DNA of 41,640 nt from an uncultured Eubacteriales bacterium (GCA_949296115.1 CASFNR010000017.1:1-41640); one strand, 5' to 3'; shown: positions 22,891 through 33,767, counted from the first letter of the stretch. Notes: a model not told the origin generated them from the sequence alone. A program made the numbers and translations.

Positions 22891-23340
22891 GTGACGCCGG
22901 AGAAAATCAAGGAAATGGTAGATGCCTGCTACCTGGCCAAGCGGATCCGGGATCTGCTGCCCCAGCTGCCGGAGGGAGTGGCCCCGTCCTATTTGCAGGT
23001 GCTGGACACCCTGCGCAGACTGCATGCCGGGGGAAACCCGGTCAAGGTCAGCGACATCAGCGCCGCTCTGGGACTGCCCCGGCCCGGCGTCACCCGGCTG
23101 GTCAAGCAGATGGAGGCCGGGGGATACCTGCGGAAGCTTTCCGCTCCGGAGGATGGCCGCATCACCTATGTGACCGTAACGGAAAAGGGAACGGCGCTGT
23201 CCGACAAATTTGACCGGCAGTTCTACGACCGGCTGGCAAAACAGATGGACGGCATTTCCGAGGCAGAGGCGGACACCATGATCCGCACCATCTCCCGGTT
23301 CTACCAAATCATGAGTGAAAGGAAAATGGAGATTGAATAG
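22891..23340 (+). CDS. MarR-family repressor
   Basis: 149 residues with a MarR winged helix: SYLQVLDTLRRLHAGGNPVKVSDISAALGLPRPGVTRLVKQME, then the wing GGYLRKLSAPEDGRITYVTVTEKG, where the DGR is the family signature. The GTG start at 22891 has GGAGG about 11 bases upstream. It overlaps the following MATE remnant. The operator above it and the adjacent efflux gene suggest a local repressor of a multidrug pump induced by a small ligand. Confidence 0.92.
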   Translation: MTPEKIKEMVDACYLAKRIRDLLPQLPEGVAPSYLQVLDTLRRLHAGGNPVKVSDISAALGLPRPGVTRLVKQMEAGGYLRKLSAPEDGRITYVTVTEKGTALSDKFDRQFYDRLAKQMDGISEAEADTMIRTISRFYQIMSERKMEIE

Positions 23341-23854
23341 TGTAAAAAACGACTTTACCCAGGGAAGCATCCCGAAAAAACTGATTCTGTTTATGATTCC
23401 CGTTCTGGGCGCACTGATTCTCCAGGCGGCCTACGGTGCGGTGGATCTGCTGGTGGTGGGCCGTTTCGGTTCCACCTCCGGGCTGTCCGCCGTTTCCACC
23501 GGCAGCCAGGTGCTGAATCTGGTGACCTTTGTGCTGACCCAGCTGGCCATGGGCATCACGGTGCTGATTGCCCGGTATCTGGGGGAACGGCGGCCGGACC
23601 AGATCGGGCCCCTCATCGGCGGCTCCGTGGTGATTTTCGGTATTCTCTGCGCCGTGCTGCTGGCGGTGCTGGTGGCCTTTGCCCGGCCCCTGTCGGTGCG
23701 GCTGCCGCTGGCATACATCATGAGCATCCAGCCGGATGCCAGCCTGACCCTGATCGGTTTTTCCGCCCCGGCGGCCACCATCTGCGGCATTGTGCTGAAC
23801 GTGGTGTTTTATGTCCGGCAGAGACGGCGGGAGACCGAAAGGCTGGGGCATTAA
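23333..23854 (+). pseudogene. MATE-family efflux transporter with large internal in-frame deletion
   Basis: MATE pumps have about 450 residues and 12 helices; this frame has 173. Residues ~1-112 match the N-terminal part (GSIPKKLILFMIPVLGALIL, AAYGAVDLLVVGRFGS, ITVLIARYLGERR). From about SVRLPLAYIMS onward it matches the last helix and tail of a MATE protein (LIGFSAPAATICGIVLNVV). The middle ~280 residues are absent and the junction near 23700 keeps the frame. It probably makes no working pump. The start is uncertain: TTG 23333 overlaps the MarR stop, and GTG 23315 is another option. Confidence 0.8.
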
Positions 23855-23880
23855 CCCCGGTTTCGGAGCATTACATATTT

Positions 23881-23908
23881 CGGCGGCGGAGCAAATGCCC
23901 CGCCGCCG
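23881..23908. terminator. GC-rich hairpin between convergent genes
   Basis: CGGCGGCGG / CCGCCGCCG stem around a 10-base loop. It has no clear T-run on either side, so termination is uncertain. Confidence 0.45.
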
Positions 23909-23917
23909 TGCTGTTTC

Positions 23918-24583
23918 TCAATAGTTTTCTTTGCGGACTTCAAAGTAACTCTGGGGATGCTTGCACACCGGGCAGATTTCCGGCGCTTTCAGCCCCACCA
24001 CCAGGTGGCCGCAGTTGCGGCACTCCCACATGGTCACGCCGCTCTTTTCAAATACCGTTTTGGTCTCCACGTTTTTCAGCAGGGCACGGTAGCGCTCCTC
24101 GTGGGACTTCTCGATGGCCGCCACCCCCCGGAACTGCTCCGCCAGATCGTGGAAGCCCTCCTCGTCGGCCTCCCGGGCCATCCGATCATACATATCCGTC
24201 CACTCGGCGTTCTCCCCTTCTGCGGCATGGAGCAGGTTTTCCGCCGTGTCTCCCAGCTCGCCCAGAGCCTTGAACCAGAGCTTGGCGTGCTCCTTTTCAT
24301 TTTCCGCAGTCTGCAGGAATAGGGCGGCAATCTGCTCGTAGCCCGCCTTCTTGGCAACGGACGCAAAGTATGTATACTTGTTTCTTGCCTGGGACTCTCC
24401 GGCAAAGGCCTCCCACAGATTTTTCTCGGTTTTGGTTCCGGCATAGGGATTCTTCTTGGGGGCGTCGGGCTCCTCGATCTTCACAAACTTGCTGGCGGGC
24501 TGCTTGCACACCGGGCAGACAAAGTCCGGCGTCATGGGGCCCTCATGAATGTATCCACAGACGGTGCATTTCCATTTTTCCAT
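23918..24583 (-). CDS. Rubrerythrin from the internal start
   Basis: 221 residues beginning [15 protein letters not shown]. It has an N-terminal rubredoxin-like domain (CTVCG...CPVCK), a di-iron ferritin-like domain ([48 protein letters not shown], giving the E and ExxH ligands), and a C-terminal rubredoxin domain ([10 protein letters not shown]...CPVCKHP). It reduces hydrogen peroxide using electrons from rubredoxin or ferredoxin partners, which are encoded just upstream. The order rubredoxin-catalytic-rubredoxin resembles reverse/doubled rubrerythrins. The open frame continues upstream into the ferredoxin. Confidence 0.9.
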   Translation of the reverse strand: MEKWKCTVCGYIHEGPMTPDFVCPVCKQPASKFVKIEEPDAPKKNPYAGTKTEKNLWEAFAGESQARNKYTYFASVAKKAGYEQIAALFLQTAENEKEHAKLWFKALGELGDTAENLLHAAEGENAEWTDMYDRMAREADEEGFHDLAEQFRGVAAIEKSHEERYRALLKNVETKTVFEKSGVTMWECRNCGHLVVGLKAPEICPVCKHPQSYFEVRKENY

Positions 24584-25066
24584 CGGTTTTACCTCCGTTT
24601 TCTCATGAAATGTCAGGGTATTCAGCAGTTCCTCCACCACGTCCCGGGGGACGCCGGGATAATCCCGGATGCGTTCCAGGAACTGCCTGGCGTTGCCGCT
24701 CTGGGGAAGCATGAACCCGGCCTCCCGGCACAGGTCCTCCGCCATCAGGCGGCTGGATTTCTCCACCGCCACGCTCAGGGCGTCGGGCAGTCCGGCGGCA
24801 ATTGCTTCCGCCCGGTTTTTGCTCTGAATCAGCGAGCGCAGGGCCTCCACCATCGCCTCTTGTTTGGGCTGCTGGGGCGGCAGTTCCCTGGGCACCATGG
24901 AGATGGCCCCGGAGGGGCAGGCATCGGCGCAGGCGCCGCAGCCGATGCACTTGGTCCCGTCAATGATGCTGTTCTCCGTGTCGGTGGCGCCGGTGGGGCA
25001 GACATACAGGCACAGGCAGTCTTTGGTACACAGGCGCAGATTCCGCACCGCATATTTCGCAGACAT
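23918..25066 (-). CDS. Ferredoxin-rubrerythrin read-through open frame
   Basis: One 382-codon frame holds two normally separate proteins. Residues 1-~155 are an Fe-S protein: [12 protein letters not shown] and [12 protein letters not shown], then a helical tail ([19 protein letters not shown] ... [21 protein letters not shown]). Residues 162-382 are a complete rubrerythrin. No stop separates them, but GGAGGT and an ATG sit at the junction, so rubrerythrin can also be started alone. The ferredoxin start (25066) has GGAGGG and lies 1 base after the rubredoxin gene. Role: peroxide and oxygen detoxification in an anaerobe. A single-base stop loss (for example TAA to AAA after FHE) would explain it; an assembly error must be excluded. 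Confidence 0.85.
   Translation of the reverse strand: MSAKYAVRNLRLCTKDCLCLYVCPTGATDTENSIIDGTKCIGCGACADACPSGAISMVPRELPPQQPKQEAMVEALRSLIQSKNRAEAIAAGLPDALSVAVEKSSRLMAEDLCREAGFMLPQSGNARQFLERIRDYPGVPRDVVEELLNTLTFHEKTEVKPMEKWKCTVCGYIHEGPMTPDFVCPVCKQPASKFVKIEEPDAPKKNPYAGTKTEKNLWEAFAGESQARNKYTYFASVAKKAGYEQIAALFLQTAENEKEHAKLWFKALGELGDTAENLLHAAEGENAEWTDMYDRMAREADEEGFHDLAEQFRGVAAIEKSHEERYRALLKNVETKTVFEKSGVTMWECRNCGHLVVGLKAPEICPVCKHPQSYFEVRKENY
24591..24597 (-). promoter_or_regulatory. Internal Shine-Dalgarno for rubrerythrin
   Basis: CGGAGGT on the minus strand, 7 bases before the ATG at 24583, inside the ferredoxin-rubrerythrin open frame. It indicates that rubrerythrin was, and probably still is, translated separately. 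Confidence 0.8.
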
Positions 25067-25067
25067 A

Positions 25068-25697
25068 TCAGGCCCTCCTTTCCACTTTTTCAAACTTCCA
25101 GGCCGGGACCTTGCACACCGGGCACAGCTCCGGCGGGTTGTCCCCCACATACACAAAGCCGCAGACGCTGCACACCCATACCCCGGTGTGGGCCAGCATG
25201 GCATCTCCCTCGGCAGCGTACCGGCTCAGCAGGGACTGGAGCATCCGGGTAACCTTCTCGCTCCAAACCAGGCTCCGCAGGGCACCCCGGTCCGGTTCCC
25301 GGGAGGCTGTCTCCATATTATAAGGGTAGCCCAGGTTCAGGTCCTCCTCTATCAGGGCCAGCAGCTTCTCCCGTGTGCTCTCCGGGGCCGGGGCAGCCTG
25401 GCTGCGGAAGAATTCCGCCAACTTCTGGAACGCCTCCATCTGGGGAAACAGGTACTGCTTTTCGCAGCCCCGGGCCAGATTGGAGCAGATCACACTCATT
25501 TCCATGGCGGACAGCTCCGTCTCGGTGTGGGGCTTGTCTGCCGGCACAGCCGGCGCAGGGTTGTCCTCCTTCAGTCGGAAGGCCTCCTTCCCCGCTTTGC
25601 AAATGGGACATTTCCAGTCCGGGGGCAGCGCATCCCAGGGGCCGCCCACCGCCTCATCATGGACATAGCCGCAGACGGAGCACACATATTGTTTCAC
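25068..25697 (-). CDS. Double rubredoxin-domain protein
   Basis: 209 residues. The N-terminal rubredoxin has [14 protein letters not shown]...CPICKAG, and a C-terminal rubredoxin-like domain has [21 protein letters not shown]. The middle is helical (METSV-like [28 protein letters not shown], Cys-bearing) and not recognised. I choose GTG at 25697, because AAGGAGGG is 8-9 bases before it; an ATG at 25718 lies before that ribosome site. It is the first gene of the redox operon and a likely electron donor for rubrerythrin. Confidence 0.87.
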   Translation of the reverse strand: MKQYVCSVCGYVHDEAVGGPWDALPPDWKCPICKAGKEAFRLKEDNPAPAVPADKPHTETELSAMEMSVICSNLARGCEKQYLFPQMEAFQKLAEFFRSQAAPAPESTREKLLALIEEDLNLGYPYNMETASREPDRGALRSLVWSEKVTRMLQSLLSRYAAEGDAMLAHTGVWVCSVCGFVYVGDNPPELCPVCKVPAWKFEKVERRA

Positions 25698-25730
25698 AGG
25701 CTGTTCCCTCCTTTTCATTATTGTATTCTT

Positions 25731-25772
25731 ACTATACCAGGCGCGCCCTCACTTTTCTGTGATATTGTCACA
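25731..25772 (-). promoter_or_regulatory. Promoter with Crp/Fnr-type dyad, rubredoxin-rubrerythrin operon
   Basis: Minus strand: -10 TATAGT (25731-25736) with no good -35. The dyad TGTGA-CAATA-TCACA (25758-25772) is centred at 25765, 29 bases from the upstream edge of the -10, about -41. The same geometry occurs at 17054-17095. Confidence 0.65.
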
Positions 25773-25821
25773 AATAAGAGGCGGTATTGCAGGCTTTGTT
25801 TTGTGCGAAAGCCCCAGCATC

Positions 25822-25850
25822 TTGACCGGCGCCCCCATAATCGGTATAAT
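25822..25850 (+). promoter_or_regulatory. Promoter of the nitroreductase gene
   Basis: TTGACC (25822-25827), 17-base spacer, TATAAT (25845-25850), 26 bases before the ATG. Confidence 0.82.
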
Positions 25851-25876
25851 AGGAAAAAACGAAAGGTGGAAATCGC

Positions 25877-26473
25877 ATGCTGAAGGATTTACTGCTGAAG
25901 AACCGCAGTTATCGGGGCTTCAATTCCCATCGTCCCGTTACCCGGGAGGAACTGACCGCCCTTGTGGACTGCGCCCGTATTTGCCCCTCTGCGTCAAATA
26001 CGCAGCCCCTCCGCTATTACCTGGTCTGGGAACCGGAGGAACTGAGAAAGGTGCAGCCGCTGACCCGCTGGGCCAAGGGACTGCCCCAAATCCAACTGCC
26101 CCATCCAGGGATGGAACCTACCGCCTTTATCATCATCTGTCAGGACCTGAACGTCTGCGATTCCCCGGCGTCCTCTCAGCGGGACGTGGGCATCGTGGCC
26201 CAGACCATGCTCCTGGCCGCCACAGAGATGGGGCTGGGCGGCTGCATGATCGGCTCCTTCCTGGCGGGGGAGCTGAAGCAGGCCCTGAGTCTGCCGGAGA
26301 CCATTGCCCCCATGCTGGTGCTGGCCTTGGGGGAACCGGCGGAAACAGTGGTGCTCACGGATGTCGGGCCGGATGGCAGTACCCAATATTATCGGGACGA
26401 CCAGGATGTGCATTACGTCCCCAAGCGGCGTCTGGCGGATTTGATTCTGCCGAAATTCCAGAAAATTCCCTGA
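25877..26473 (+). CDS. Nitroreductase-family flavoprotein
   Basis: 198 residues of the FMN-dependent nitroreductase fold. KNRSYRGFNSHRPVTREEL holds the FMN-binding Arg-Ser-x-Arg pattern; CARICPSASNTQPLRYYLV, DVGIVAQTMLLAATEMGLGGCMIGSF and LVLALGEPAE are family segments. It should reduce nitro, quinone or flavin substrates with NAD(P)H; the substrate is unknown. It is divergent from the rubredoxin-rubrerythrin operon, with the Crp/Fnr-type dyad in the shared region. A terminator follows. Confidence 0.92.
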   Translation: MLKDLLLKNRSYRGFNSHRPVTREELTALVDCARICPSASNTQPLRYYLVWEPEELRKVQPLTRWAKGLPQIQLPHPGMEPTAFIIICQDLNVCDSPASSQRDVGIVAQTMLLAATEMGLGGCMIGSFLAGELKQALSLPETIAPMLVLALGEPAETVVLTDVGPDGSTQYYRDDQDVHYVPKRRLADLILPKFQKIP

Positions 26474-26500
26474 TTTCTATTATTCCGGAAATGCCCCATT

Positions 26501-26537
26501 CCCAGCGGCGGACATGCTGTTCCGCCGCTGGGTTTTT
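26501..26537 (+). terminator. Terminator after nitroreductase
   Basis: A 12-bp perfect stem CCCAGCGGCGGA / TCCGCCGCTGGG is followed by TTTTT. Confidence 0.92.
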
Positions 26538-26672
26538 CTGTGTTTTTGCCCCGGGCCGAAAGGTTTCAGGCATCCAAAATTTCCCGGATATAATGTTGCC
26601 CATATGGTATCCTTCAGAAACTTTTCAGTTTTGTATATTCCTTAGAATATTTCCCGTCATAATGAAATTTCA

Positions 26673-26701
26673 TTGACGAAACCCTGCAAAAGTGCTATAA
26701 C
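26673..26701 (+). promoter_or_regulatory. Promoter of the ATP synthase operon
   Basis: TTGACG (26673-26678), 17-base spacer, TATAAC (26696-26701), 66 bases before the first gene. Confidence 0.75.
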
Positions 26702-26767
26702 ACAATGAAATACAAGTAGTCTGGGCATGGTCTGCAAACCCGGCCCGGCGTGAAAGGAGTCGATGTC

Positions 26768-27037
26768 GTGACAGGTATTTTGCTGGGACTTGTTTTCGGC
26801 GGTGTGCAGCTGTATCTTCTGATTTTGGGCACCTCGTCGCTGGGTTCCAGCCGGATTGCGGTCTGGCCTTTCGTGGTGCAGTTTTTCTGTCCCCTGGCCG
26901 GGCTGCTGCTGTGCGGCATGCTGCGCCCCCGGCAATTGGCGATCTGCGGGATTTCCATGTCCGTGGTACTGATTGTGGGAGCGGTGGTCCGTTGGATCGC
27001 CTGCCGCAGAAAAGACGATACAAATAAGGAGGCATGA
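26768..27037 (+). CDS. Small membrane protein at the head of the atp operon (AtpI-like position)
   Basis: 89 residues with three hydrophobic segments (ILLGLVFGGVQLYLLILG, FFCPLAGLLLCGML, ISMSVVLIVGAVVRWI) and a basic, charged tail. It occupies the place of atpI, whose product helps c-ring assembly or Mg uptake, but I see no sure AtpI signature. I use GTG 26768, 8 bases after GAAAGGAG. It ends 4 bases before the subunit a start. Confidence 0.7.
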   Translation: MTGILLGLVFGGVQLYLLILGTSSLGSSRIAVWPFVVQFFCPLAGLLLCGMLRPRQLAICGISMSVVLIVGAVVRWIACRRKDDTNKEA

Positions 27038-27041
27038 TATC

Positions 27042-27926
27042 TTGTTGGACGATGTGCTTTTGGTCCTGGGCGCCGCAATGGCTCTGGGCGGCTGGTTCTG
27101 GCGGAAATCCGTCGTTGCCGCGCTTCAGACCGATGACGCAGCCAAGGAGCGGAAGAAAAAGGCGCTTTGGCCCACGGTTCTGCTGCTGGCGGGACTGTGG
27201 ACCCTGTCGGAGAAGCTGCTCCAGCTGATTTTCGGCAGCGTTCCGGCGGAGGAATTCACCGTGGACATCTGGGCGGAGCGGATTACCCTGGGCGGCATCA
27301 CCCTCAGCGCCACGGTGCTGATCACCTGGGCCATTCTGGTCGTGGTTGGGGTACTGGCCCTGGCCATCCGGCTGCTGGTGGTTCCGAACATGACCGAGGA
27401 ACCGAAGGGTATTCAAAATGTACTGGAACTGCTGGTGGAGACTGTGTGCAATTTCACCCATTCCAGCGTGGGCGATCTGGGTGACTGCCTGCCGTCGTAT
27501 ATCTTCGCCATCGGCGTATTCATGATCGGCTGCGCAGCGGTGGAGCTGCTGGGCCTGCGGGCCCCCACCTCGGACATCACCATGACCTTCTCCATGGCCC
27601 TGGTGACCTTCGTGCTCATCAACTACTACGGTATCAAGAAAAAAGGCGTGGGGGGCCGGATTTCCTCCATGGCCAAGCCCACCCCGGTGGTATTCCCCAT
27701 CAAGGTGGTATCCGACCTGGCGGTGCCGGTATCCCTGGCCTGCCGTCTGTTCGGCAATATGCTGGGCGGCATGATTGTCATGGACCTGCTGTATATGGCC
27801 CTGGGCAACGCCGCCATCGGCTTCCCCAGTGTGCTGGGACTGTACTTCAATGTGTTCCACCCGCTGATTCAGACTTACATTTTCGTGACCCTGACCCTGA
27901 CGTTCATCGGGGAAGCCACGGAATAA
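27042..27926 (+). CDS. atpB: ATP synthase F0 subunit a
   Basis: Membrane stator subunit forming the ion half-channels, 294 residues. The essential Arg lies in PVSLACRLFGNMLGG (Arg 235), and LIQTYIFVTLTLTFIGEA near the end gives Gln 277. PEGIQN-like PKGIQNVLELLVE and SDLAVPVSLA fit the family. An N-terminal ~60 residues with an added hydrophobic helix (ALWPTVLLLAGLWTL) are unusual. The start is TTG 27042, 9 bases after AAGGAGG; a second TTG follows directly. Confidence 0.93.
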   Translation: MLDDVLLVLGAAMALGGWFWRKSVVAALQTDDAAKERKKKALWPTVLLLAGLWTLSEKLLQLIFGSVPAEEFTVDIWAERITLGGITLSATVLITWAILVVVGVLALAIRLLVVPNMTEEPKGIQNVLELLVETVCNFTHSSVGDLGDCLPSYIFAIGVFMIGCAAVELLGLRAPTSDITMTFSMALVTFVLINYYGIKKKGVGGRISSMAKPTPVVFPIKVVSDLAVPVSLACRLFGNMLGGMIVMDLLYMALGNAAIGFPSVLGLYFNVFHPLIQTYIFVTLTLTFIGEATE

Positions 27927-27965
27927 TCAAATTTACTGCTTTCATTTATCTTGGAGGAATTCGAT

Positions 27966-28190
27966 ATGGAAAACGGAATTATCGCAATCGCTGCCGCTCT
28001 GGCTCTGCTGCCCTGCGCTTTCGCCGGTCTGGCCATGGGTCTTGCCACCGGCAAGGCTGCCGACGCCACTGCCCGCCAGCCCGAAGCTTCCGGCAAGATC
28101 AGCTCCACCCTGCTGCTGGGCCTGGCTCTGACCGAGTCCTGCGCCATCTACGGCTTCGTTACAGCCCTGATCATTGCCTTCACCATGTAA
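27966..28190 (+). CDS. atpE: ATP synthase F0 subunit c
   Basis: 74-residue hairpin of two helices that forms the rotor ring. The loop ARQPEA (36-41) contacts F1. The ion-binding Glu is residue 57 in LALTESCAIYGF. GGAGG lies 7 bases before the ATG at 27966. Relative to sodium-binding rings such as Ilyobacter, Ser 58 and Tyr 62 are kept but the helix-1 Gln position holds Met 25, so ion choice is unclear. It is alone between subunit a and the b-delta gene. Confidence 0.95.
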   Translation: MENGIIAIAAALALLPCAFAGLAMGLATGKAADATARQPEASGKISSTLLLGLALTESCAIYGFVTALIIAFTM

Positions 28191-28205
28191 TTGGGAGGGC
28201 AGATT

Positions 28206-28886
28206 ATGGAACTCTATCCCATTGACATTGCCATTCACCTGGTGAACATCGGCATTCTCTACACCCTGCTCCGCTTCCTGGTATGGAAACCCGTCCGGTC
28301 CTTCATGGCCGCCCGGGAGGCCCGGATTGCCGGTGAGATTCGTCAGGCAGAGGAACTGAAGGCCCAGGCCATGGAGCTGAAGTCCCAGTATGATGCCCAG
28401 CTGGCCGACGCCCGGAACACCTGCGATCAGCTTCTGGCCGACGGTCGCCGGGAGGCCCAGTCCGCCGGCGCCCAGTACCTGGCCCAGGCCAAGGAGCAGG
28501 CTGCTGCCATCGTCACCCAGGCAAAGACCGACGCCCAGGACGAAAAGCTCCGTGCTCTGGAAGAGGCCAAGGGCGACCTGGCCGACCTGGCCGTGGATAT
28601 GGCCGGCCGGATTCTCCGCTTCGATGCGGACATTCGCCGCAACCTGGTCTCCGACACCGAGAAAACCGGCACCCGTACCGGTGTGCTGAAAGTTGCCCAG
28701 CCCAGCGATCAGAAAACCCTGGATCAGATTACTGCCCGTCTGGAAAACTTGCTGGCCTGCCACCTGGAACTCACCGTGGAGGTGGACCCCGCCATCGTCG
28801 GCGGCTTCTCCGCCCTGGTGGACGGAAAGGTTTACGACTTCAGCTACCGGGCTCAGCTGAGCGAAATGCAGCATCGGCTCGCCTGA
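28206..28886 (+). CDS. ATP synthase subunit b fused to the C-terminal part of delta
   Basis: 226 residues. The first ~30 are the b membrane anchor (DIAIHLVNIGILYTLLRFLVWKPV); ~31-150 are the long charged coiled coil of the peripheral stalk. From about 159 the sequence changes to a delta-type C-terminus: GVLKVAQPSDQKTLDQITARLENLL, then VDPAIVGGFSALVDGKVYDFSYRAQL, matching delta VDPxLIGGxxxxVGxKVxDxSVRxxL. The ~105-residue helical N-terminal domain of delta, which caps F1, is absent, and no separate delta gene exists in the operon. GGGAGG precedes ATG 28206. The gene probably carries both b and delta roles. Confidence 0.83.
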   Translation: MELYPIDIAIHLVNIGILYTLLRFLVWKPVRSFMAAREARIAGEIRQAEELKAQAMELKSQYDAQLADARNTCDQLLADGRREAQSAGAQYLAQAKEQAAAIVTQAKTDAQDEKLRALEEAKGDLADLAVDMAGRILRFDADIRRNLVSDTEKTGTRTGVLKVAQPSDQKTLDQITARLENLLACHLELTVEVDPAIVGGFSALVDGKVYDFSYRAQLSEMQHRLA

Positions 28887-28899
28887 GAGGAGGTAGCCT

Positions 28900-30408
28900 A
28901 TGCTGGATTTTAGTCAAGGTTCCCTGGGAACCTTTCTCCGGGATAAGCTGAAGGACTTCCAGCCGAAGATGGTCAGCTATGAATACGGCACCGTATTCAG
29001 CTGCGCCGACGGCATTGTGAAGATCTCCGGCCTTTCTCACGCCCAATACGGCGAACTGCTTCGATTTGAAAACGACATATACGGCATTGCCCTGGATACC
29101 AGCCTGGAAGGGGTTGGCGCCGCTCTGCTCAGCCGGAGCGCCAGCGTCCGTCCAGGTTCCCGGGTGCAGGGCACCGGCCGGGTGGCCGACATCGGCATCG
29201 GCAATGAACTGCTGGGCCGGGTGGTAGACCCCATTGGACGTCCCCTGGACGGCCATCCCCTGGCGGTCCGCTCCTACCGGCAGGTGGAATCCCCTGCCCC
29301 CGCCATTATGGACCGTTCCCCGGTGGACACCCCCATGGAAACCGGCATTCTGGCGGTGGACAGCATGATTCCCATCGGCCGGGGCCAGCGGGAACTGATT
29401 ATCGGTGACCGCCAGACCGGCAAGACCTCCATCGCCCTGTCCGCCATGATGAATCAGAAGGATACCGGGGTGATCTGCATTTACTGTGCCATCGGTCAGA
29501 AGGCTTCCAGCGTGGCCAACCTGGTTCGCACCCTGGAGGAGAGCGGCACCCTGGCCCACAGCGTGGTGGTGGCCTCTACCGCCGCCGACAGTGCCGCCAT
29601 GCAGTACCTGGCTCCCTACGCAGCCTGCGCCGTGGCCGAGGGCTTCATGTACCAGGGGCAGGATGTGCTGGTAGTCTACGACGATCTGTCCAAGCATGCC
29701 GTGGCCTATCGGTCCATGTCCTTGCTGCTGCGCCGCCCCTCCGGCCGGGAAGCCTACCCCGGCGACGTGTTTTATCTCCATTCCCGGCTGCTGGAGCGGG
29801 CCGCCCATCTGAGTCCCGAGCTGGGAGGCGGCTCCATGACCGCTCTGCCCATCGTGGAAACCATGGCCGGAGACATCTCCGCCTACATCCCCACCAACGT
29901 GATCTCCATCACCGACGGGCAGATCTATCTGGAGAGCGAACTGTTCCACTCCGGCGTCCGGCCTGCCGTCAACGTGGGCCTCAGCGTGTCCCGTGTGGGC
30001 CGCTCCGCCCAGTATGACGCCATGAAGGCCGTATCCGGCAGTCTCCGGCTGGAGGTTGCCCAGTACCGGGATATGGCAGTGTTTGCCCAGTTCGGCGCCG
30101 ATGTGGATGTGGCCACCAAGAAGCTGCTGGACCGTGGTCTGCGGATGACGGAACTGCTGAAGCAGTCCAAGGACAGCATTCTCAAGCTGTCCGATCAGGT
30201 GGTGATTCTCAGCGCCCTTCACAGCGACGCGCTGGAGAAGGTGGAAGTGGATGCCGTGCGGAAATACGTCCGGGGTCTGCTGGTTTGGCTGCGGGAAAAT
30301 CACCCCGACCTGCTGGAATCCATTGATAGCACCAAGGCCCTGCCCCAGGATGCCGCAAGCGCCTTGAACAAGGCCATGGCAGATTATGCCGCCCAGCGGG
30401 AGGCGTAA
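28900..30408 (+). CDS. atpA: ATP synthase F1 subunit alpha
   Basis: 502 residues, full length. It has P-loop GDRQTGKTS (169-177), VVYDDLSKHAVAYR, SGREAYPGDVFYLHSRLLERAA, and the Arg finger in SVSRVGRSAQ. GSRVQGTGRVADIGIGNELLGRVVDPIG is the usual beta-barrel end. GAGGAGG lies before the ATG. It begins 14 bases after the b-delta gene and ends 3 bases before gamma. The N-terminal helix that normally binds delta is present (MLDFSQGSLGTFLRDKL) but differs from the common sequence, which may match the reduced delta. Confidence 0.97.
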   Translation: MLDFSQGSLGTFLRDKLKDFQPKMVSYEYGTVFSCADGIVKISGLSHAQYGELLRFENDIYGIALDTSLEGVGAALLSRSASVRPGSRVQGTGRVADIGIGNELLGRVVDPIGRPLDGHPLAVRSYRQVESPAPAIMDRSPVDTPMETGILAVDSMIPIGRGQRELIIGDRQTGKTSIALSAMMNQKDTGVICIYCAIGQKASSVANLVRTLEESGTLAHSVVVASTAADSAAMQYLAPYAACAVAEGFMYQGQDVLVVYDDLSKHAVAYRSMSLLLRRPSGREAYPGDVFYLHSRLLERAAHLSPELGGGSMTALPIVETMAGDISAYIPTNVISITDGQIYLESELFHSGVRPAVNVGLSVSRVGRSAQYDAMKAVSGSLRLEVAQYRDMAVFAQFGADVDVATKKLLDRGLRMTELLKQSKDSILKLSDQVVILSALHSDALEKVEVDAVRKYVRGLLVWLRENHPDLLESIDSTKALPQDAASALNKAMADYAAQREA

Positions 30409-33127
<2,719 letters not shown>

Positions 33128-33150
33128 CCTGTGTTCCCCAACTGCATCTC

Positions 33151-33196
33151 AAAATCCCCCTGCAGCCGCTCTTGGGAGCGCCGCAGGGGGATTTTT
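33151..33196. terminator. Bidirectional terminator of the atp operon
   Basis: AAAATCCCCCTGC / GCAGGGGGATTTTT stem (33151-33163 and 33183-33196) with an inner GCGCT-rich part. T-runs lie on both strands; it also serves the convergent hydrolase gene. Confidence 0.9.
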
Positions 33197-33206
33197 CTGT
33201 CAAAGC

Positions 33207-33731
33207 TTATAAGATGTCAATCTGGCAGCAGGCCATGGTGTCCAGGGCTGCCTGGTGGGTTTTGGGGCTGACTCCGGCGCAGCAGGATGCGTCCACAGAA
33301 ATCGGGGCCTCCGGGAAACTGGCCTTCAGGAGCAGGGCGTTGCTCACCACGCAGATGTCGGTACACAGGCCGATCAGTTCCAGGGTGAAAGGCTCCTCCC
33401 CTGCCGCCCGGGCGATTCTCCGGGGCAGTTCCACGCTGCCGAAGGTAGGCTTTTCCACCAGGGTGTAGTTTTTTCCTTCCAGGGCCTGGGCCACTAGCCC
33501 ATTCAGCTGCCAGCCCGCTGTCTCCCGGATGCAATGGGGCACCGGCAGCTTTTTCCCCTCACTGCTTTCCAAATAGTCCGATCCATGGGTATCCATCGTC
33601 ACGAAAATCTCCCCCGGAAACTGCCGGATTTTTTCCGCCACCCGGGGCACAATGGCCACTGCCTCCGGCGTGCCCAGAGCGCCGTCCACAAAGTCCTTCT
33701 GCATATCCACCACAATCAGAAACTGTTTCAT
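33207..33731 (-). CDS. Isochorismatase-family cysteine hydrolase
   Basis: 174 residues. FLIVVDMQKDFVDGALG gives the catalytic Asp; the KPTFGSVEL region supplies the Lys position. LIGLCTDICVVSNALLLK carries the nucleophile Cys in the nicotinamidase position. It may be a nicotinamidase or a related amidase; metal ligands (MDTHGSDY) are partly visible. The metallo-beta-lactamase-fold gene lies 36 bases upstream on the same strand, probably in one transcript. The start has AAGGAAG upstream. Confidence 0.88.
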   Translation of the reverse strand: MKQFLIVVDMQKDFVDGALGTPEAVAIVPRVAEKIRQFPGEIFVTMDTHGSDYLESSEGKKLPVPHCIRETAGWQLNGLVAQALEGKNYTLVEKPTFGSVELPRRIARAAGEEPFTLELIGLCTDICVVSNALLLKASFPEAPISVDASCCAGVSPKTHQAALDTMACCQIDIL

Positions 33732-33767
33732 AACGCTTCCTTTCTTCTTTTCGGTCGGTTTGTCGGC

